This document shows positions 31,296-34,697 of a DNA stretch of 34,697 nucleotides, piece after piece. Numbering within the stretch: position 1 is the stretch's first letter; each line of letters begins with the position of its first letter. Under the pieces are notes generated by a model, which saw nothing but the letters and a program-made list of their open reading frames with translations, had not been told where the DNA came from and did not search any database. A program made the position numbers and the translations under genes. This stretch comes from Lewinellaceae bacterium (GTDB taxonomy: Bacteria; Bacteroidota; Bacteroidia; Chitinophagales; Saprospiraceae): positions 1-34,697 of the forward strand of contig CANHEE010000020.1 in assembly GCA_947459655.1 (NCBI GenBank), read 5' to 3'.

Positions 31296-33815
31296 ATGTT
31301 CAGATTATTTGCTTTTTTTTGTCTTTTATCTTTTTGCAATGTTTTGCCGGCAAGTGGACAGACGCCGGTCAGGAGGAGTTCTGCTGAGATTTACGAAGCA
31401 ATACAGCGACTGAACGTGCTCGGGTCTGTGCTTTATGTTGCTGCACATCCGGACGATGAAAATACCAACCTGCTATCATACCTGTCCAATTACCGGAAAT
31501 TCGATACCCGGTATCTGTCGCTGACCAGGGGAGATGGTGGTCAAAATTTGATTGGTTCTGAGCAGGCCGAGTTGCTGGGTATTATCCGTACCCAGGAATT
31601 GCTGCGCGCGCGGAGCATTGATGGCGCAAAACAGTGTTTTACAAGAGCAAACGACTTTGGTTTTTCCAAAACACCGGATGAAACCCTCCAGAAATGGGAC
31701 CGGCAGAAAGTGTTGGCAGATGTAGTCTGGGCCATCCGAAAATACCAGCCGGATATTGTCATCAATCGCTTTACCACCTCTACCGAACGGCCCAATCACG
31801 GGCATCACACTTCCTCAGCGATAATCAGTCTGGAGGCCTATGATCTTGCTGCTGATCCCACTGCTTTTCCTGAGCAATTGAAATATGTGTCTGTATGGAA
31901 ACCAAAGCGCTGCCTCACCAATGTTTCGTGGTGGTTTTATGGGGGTAGAGAAAAGTTTGAAAGCGTAGACAAATCAAAATGGCAGAAGCTCGACATTGGC
32001 GTCTACTATCCGCTCAAAGGCCGTTCCAATACCGAAATTGCGGCAGAAAGTCGCTCACAGCACCGCTGCCAGGGTATGGGCACTATTTCTGAAAGGGGAG
32101 AGTACACGGAGTGGTTTGAATTCATGAAAGGGGAGAAACCGGGAGCCGATCTATTTGACGGCATCGATACCGACTGGTCCAGACTTGAAAGTAGTTCAGC
32201 GGTTGGGGCACTTGTCAGCCGATTAATTGCTGAATACCAGTTTGAGCACCCCGAAAACAGTATTCCTTTGTTGCTGGAAACAGCCAAAGCCATAGATGCA
32301 TTGCCAGAATCCAAATGGAAATCCATCAAAAGGGAAGAACTGAGCGCAGTATTGCAAAGCTGTCTTGGTTTATATCTGGAGGCATCAGCCGCAGATTTCT
32401 CAGCCGTGCCGGGTGAGCAACTAAGGGTAAATGTTGAGCTAATCAATCGTTCAAATGCCACTGTGAAATGCAGAGCAATAAAGGTAGCGGCTGCAGAAAA
32501 GGACAGCATACTGAACCTAACCATGCAGACTAATAAAACCTATAAGTTTAAACTGAACCTGAATTTGCCTGCTGGATTACCTTTTTCCAACGCATACTGG
32601 CTGAACAATGCCCACAATCAGAACATGTTCGTTGTAGAAGAACAACAGCTTATCGGACTGCCGGAGACACCCAAACAACTCAGGGCGAAATTTCTGATGG
32701 AAATAGGAGGTCAAACTTTTGAGTTCGAATCCAATATTGCCCACAAATACGAAGATCCAATAAGGGGAGAGATATTCAGACCTCTGGAGATAATCCCACC
32801 CGTTTCGGTATCGCTGGAAAACAGAGCATACATGTTCAGTACCGTCGCATCAAAGGATATTCGCGTTACCCTGCGATCTGGTAGCCAGGACAGTCTGCAC
32901 GGTGTGTTGGGACTGAAATTGCCCGTCGGATGGCATTGCAAACCGGAATTAATTTCATTTAGTACCCGGAAAAAAGGAGAAGAGCAGGTATTTTCATTTG
33001 AACTGTTTCCGCCAAAGGGAGCTGCTGAGGGCGAGTTGCTTGCTTATGCAACTGTCAACCAAAAGGAGTACAGTAAAAAAATGACCACGATACAGTACGA
33101 TCATATTCCCGCACAGATGGTGTATCAGGATTGCCTGGCAAAAGTTACTAGGGCAAACATCAGCACCGGGCAACTAAAAATTGCCTACTTAATGGGTGCG
33201 GGGGATGAGATACCACAGAGCCTTCGTCAGATAGGATTTGACGTAACCATTATGGAGGCAAAAGACCTGAATGCGCCCAATCTTCGGAGATTTGATGTAC
33301 TGATTCTGGGAATCAGGGCCTACAATACTGTCGAGCGATTGAAGGTCTTGCAGCCCCGATTATATGAGTTTGTTGAAGACGGAGGTACCATGATCGTTCA
33401 ATACAACAACAATTTTGACCTGTTTCTGGAAGAACTGGCACCCTTTAAAATGAAACTTTCACGAGATAGGGTGACTGATGAGGATGCCGAGGTAACTTTT
33501 CTCATTAAAGATCACCCGGTCCTCAACTACCCGAATAGTATAAGAAAAGAAGACTTTAATGGCTGGATCCAGGAGCGTGGGTTGTATTTTCCCGTCGAAT
33601 GGGACAGTATAGCAGAGGCAGTGCTGTCGTGTAATGATGCCGGTGAACCGTCAAGAAAAGGTGGATTGCTCGTTGCAAAGGTAGGGAAGGGCTACTATGT
33701 CTACACCGGACTTTCTTTTTTCAGACAGCTCCCTGCAGGCGTTCCGGGTGCCTATCGTCTTTTTGCTAATTTGGTCTGCCTTGGTCAAAAGTCAAAGGCA
33801 AGAAGATCAAGATGA
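31296..33815 (+). CDS. Secreted PIG-L/LmbE-family deacetylase with C-terminal ThuA-like domain
   Basis: An 839-residue protein with a signal peptide (about 1-21, LFAFFCLLSFCNVLPASG then Q) and three parts. First is a zinc-dependent PIG-L deacetylase domain (about 40-270) with AHPDDE (His51, Asp53, Asp54) and the second zinc site NHGHH (His168-His171). Known relatives remove acetyl from N-acetylglucosaminyl or similar groups. Second is a beta-rich middle region (about 355-615). Third is a Rossmann-like class I glutamine-amidotransferase/ThuA-like domain (about 624-830, LKIAYLMGAGDEIPQSLRQIGFDVTIMEAKDL, FDVLILGIRAYNTVE, GGTMIVQYNNNFDL). No catalytic Cys typical of GATases is obvious in this last domain. 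Both enzyme-like domains would act outside the cytoplasm. No C-terminal sorting domain is present, so it is probably periplasmic. It stands alone behind porV. Confidence 0.9.
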   Translation: MFRLFAFFCLLSFCNVLPASGQTPVRRSSAEIYEAIQRLNVLGSVLYVAAHPDDENTNLLSYLSNYRKFDTRYLSLTRGDGGQNLIGSEQAELLGIIRTQELLRARSIDGAKQCFTRANDFGFSKTPDETLQKWDRQKVLADVVWAIRKYQPDIVINRFTTSTERPNHGHHTSSAIISLEAYDLAADPTAFPEQLKYVSVWKPKRCLTNVSWWFYGGREKFESVDKSKWQKLDIGVYYPLKGRSNTEIAAESRSQHRCQGMGTISERGEYTEWFEFMKGEKPGADLFDGIDTDWSRLESSSAVGALVSRLIAEYQFEHPENSIPLLLETAKAIDALPESKWKSIKREELSAVLQSCLGLYLEASAADFSAVPGEQLRVNVELINRSNATVKCRAIKVAAAEKDSILNLTMQTNKTYKFKLNLNLPAGLPFSNAYWLNNAHNQNMFVVEEQQLIGLPETPKQLRAKFLMEIGGQTFEFESNIAHKYEDPIRGEIFRPLEIIPPVSVSLENRAYMFSTVASKDIRVTLRSGSQDSLHGVLGLKLPVGWHCKPELISFSTRKKGEEQVFSFELFPPKGAAEGELLAYATVNQKEYSKKMTTIQYDHIPAQMVYQDCLAKVTRANISTGQLKIAYLMGAGDEIPQSLRQIGFDVTIMEAKDLNAPNLRRFDVLILGIRAYNTVERLKVLQPRLYEFVEDGGTMIVQYNNNFDLFLEELAPFKMKLSRDRVTDEDAEVTFLIKDHPVLNYPNSIRKEDFNGWIQERGLYFPVEWDSIAEAVLSCNDAGEPSRKGGLLVAKVGKGYYVYTGLSFFRQLPAGVPGAYRLFANLVCLGQKSKARRSR

Positions 33816-34076
33816 TCCCTTGCACCTGTCAAAACAGTCCTACTTTCGGGCCTGATTTTACTGTGACAATGGTCAAAATTTGTTTGTTTTAAGCAACATT
33901 CAATTAAAACTCTCATATACAGCATGTTGATATTTTTTTGAAATTATTTTTTTTGTAAAATGTTGTCACAGACTTCGGATAATAAACCTACATTTGTAAC
34001 GTGGAAAGCTGTTGTCTGCAAATTTCTGCATACCCTTGCATATTTTGACAATCAGACATTTTTTAAAAAACAAACT
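33816..34076. other. Intergenic region upstream of the Cys-rich secreted protein
   Basis: This A/T-rich stretch has no convincing gene or terminator for the preceding deacetylase. It contains the predicted promoter element at 33989-33996, and roughly its last 75 nt would be leader RNA. Confidence 0.6.
33989..33996 (+). promoter_or_regulatory. -7 element (TACATTTG) for the secreted-protein gene
   Basis: TACATTTG is a perfect TAnnTTTG. TTG at 33963-33965 lies 23 nt upstream, at the long end of the usual spacing. The predicted leader before ATG 34130 is about 128 nt and contains an 18-codon ORF. Confidence 0.5.
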
Positions 34077-34133
34077 ATGAAAGACGGGAAATGCATCCCG
34101 GGATTACTTAATTTTTTCCAAATTAAAAAATGA
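34077..34133 (+). CDS. Possible 18-codon leader ORF overlapping the next start
   Basis: ATG 34077 opens 18 codons (MKDGKCIPGLLNFFQIKK) that end at TGA 34131-34133. This stop shares bases with ATG 34130 of the secreted-protein gene (ATGA overlap). The peptide has no recognised domain. A 5-bp hairpin (CGGGA/TCCCG, about 34085-34100) lies in it. The arrangement suggests a translated leader with coupling to the main gene, but an ORF this short may be chance. Confidence 0.3.
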   Translation: MKDGKCIPGLLNFFQIKK

Positions 34134-34697
34134 GGCAATTTAAAAGTTTACTATCGGTTGTATTGCTTTTTTGTTTTGCGATAAACCTGAAGGCGCAATT
34201 GGTCGAAGGTACGCCCTGTACGGCTACCTGCATTGACGTCAACAAATCATCCATTACAGGTCGTCAGCCGAATCAGAATGGCGTTTCTCCTAATCTAAAT
34301 CTGCCATGTGGTTCCGGAACTTCGGAAGACAATCCTGCATGGTGGATTATCCGTCCCTCAGGTAATAAACTGACCTTTTCCATTACCACATCCAACTGCG
34401 TTGCGGGAGGATGCGGATTGGGCGTTCAGATGACCATCTGGGAAGGTGACAACTGTGGTAGTGTGACAGCTATTGATTGTATCGTTGGTACTTCCGGTAT
34501 TCTTACCACCTCAGTTAGTCCATGTAAGGTGTACTATCTTCAGATTGACGGTCTCTGTGAATGCCAGTGCAACGTAATCTGTACCTACGATAAAAATCAG
34601 ATATTGAAGGAGGTTCCTCCTGCGAAGTTGACAGGGCCGATGCAGATATGCAAGGGTGCGAGTGCGAAATTCAACGCCTCCCTTCCTTCTCTTCCGG
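34130..34697 (+). CDS. Cys-rich secreted protein, N-terminal part (probable large T9SS surface protein)
   Basis: The frame is open from ATG 34130 to the right edge, giving 189 residues. A signal peptide (MRQFKSLLSVVLLFCFAINLKA then Q) leads to a Cys-rich domain with 13 cysteines in about 165 mature residues (e.g. LCECQCNVIC at about 142-151). It reads CIDVNKSSITGRQPNQNG, NPAWWIIRPSGNKLTFSITTSNC, QMTIWEGDNCGS and YYLQIDGLCECQC. This type of N-terminal domain occurs in large Bacteroidota surface proteins that continue with PKD/Ig-like repeats and a C-terminal sorting domain; the sequence reaching the edge (MQICKGASAKFNASLPS) looks like the start of such a repeat. I infer a T9SS cargo, but the C-terminus is outside the window. 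Confidence 0.82.
   Translation, partial: MRQFKSLLSVVLLFCFAINLKAQLVEGTPCTATCIDVNKSSITGRQPNQNGVSPNLNLPCGSGTSEDNPAWWIIRPSGNKLTFSITTSNCVAGGCGLGVQMTIWEGDNCGSVTAIDCIVGTSGILTTSVSPCKVYYLQIDGLCECQCNVICTYDKNQILKEVPPAKLTGPMQICKGASAKFNASLPSLP

Noticed and set aside
1-34697. CRISPR array, prophage, insertion sequence, tRNA or rRNA
   Set aside because: I saw no direct-repeat/spacer pattern, transposase or phage motif, terminal repeats or tRNA cloverleaf. Intergenic regions are short and explained by promoters and terminators.
23036-34697. The right-hand region as a complete new secretion or defence system
   Set aside because: The components (PorV, a sorting-domain protease, PIG-L deacetylase) belong to known T9SS and envelope families. 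Only the protease/propeller/glycosyltransferase linkage is unusual, and it is reported on its own.

Overview
The window is a stretch of Bacteroidota chromosome, most likely from the Saprospiria/Chitinophagia side of the phylum. Four things point there. A type IX secretion system (T9SS) protein, PorV, lies beside a T9SS cargo protease with a C-terminal sorting domain and SprB-like repeats. Many genes are preceded by the Bacteroidota sigma-A -7 element TAnnTTTG, twice with a TTG/TTTG -33 element 20 nt upstream. No Shine-Dalgarno sequence stands out. Several families are typical of the phylum (a DUF6427-like membrane protein, an ECF sigma/membrane protein/periplasmic triad, a two-component regulator propeller sensor). 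This placement is inference from gene content, not a database search. I saw no phage, insertion sequence, CRISPR array, tRNA or rRNA.

Layout. 1-304 (-): start of a propeller-type sensor, cut by the window edge. 305-1034: non-coding, with a possible small transcript (about 632-891) ending in a strong terminator. 1035-2306 (+): 2-oxo acid dehydrogenase E2, sharing a bidirectional terminator with a secreted CocE/NonD hydrolase (2370-4247, -). 4443-6125 (+): ECF sigma factor, one-pass membrane anti-sigma candidate and Spy-like periplasmic protein. 6143-8577 (-): DUF6427-like membrane protein, folP, and an aromatic/acidic protein of unknown function. 8695-13893 (+): uvrC, sdaA, then a tight pair of NAD(P)-dependent reductases. 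13906-15315 (-): rlmD. 15434-16861 (+): hpt and an EamA transporter. 16868-18688 (-): MsbA-like ABC exporter. 18813-21778 (-): glgB followed by a D-cysteine desulfhydrase-like PLP enzyme. 21853-23028 (+): GT2 glycosyltransferase and a small membrane protein. 23036-29563 (-): a three-gene unit of giant T9SS metalloprotease, SdiA-regulated-type propeller and GT-B glycosyltransferase. 29863-31113 (+): porV. 31296-33815 (+): large PIG-L deacetylase with a ThuA-like C-terminal domain. 34130-34697 (+): start of a Cys-rich secreted protein, preceded by an 18-codon ORF whose stop overlaps its start codon.

How they fit together. The left and centre are mostly housekeeping: keto-acid oxidation, folate, DNA repair, serine catabolism, rRNA methylation, purine salvage, lipid export and glycogen. 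The right-hand 12 kb is devoted to the cell surface and secretion: PorV, a PorV-dependent cargo protease, secreted or envelope hydrolases and glycosyltransferases. Nothing here is clearly a new defence or biosynthetic system. The most unusual items are the leader ORF at 34077, the intergenic transcript candidate near 632-891, the protease/propeller/glycosyltransferase unit, the reductase pair, and the uncharacterised small proteins riding with folP and the GT2 enzyme.
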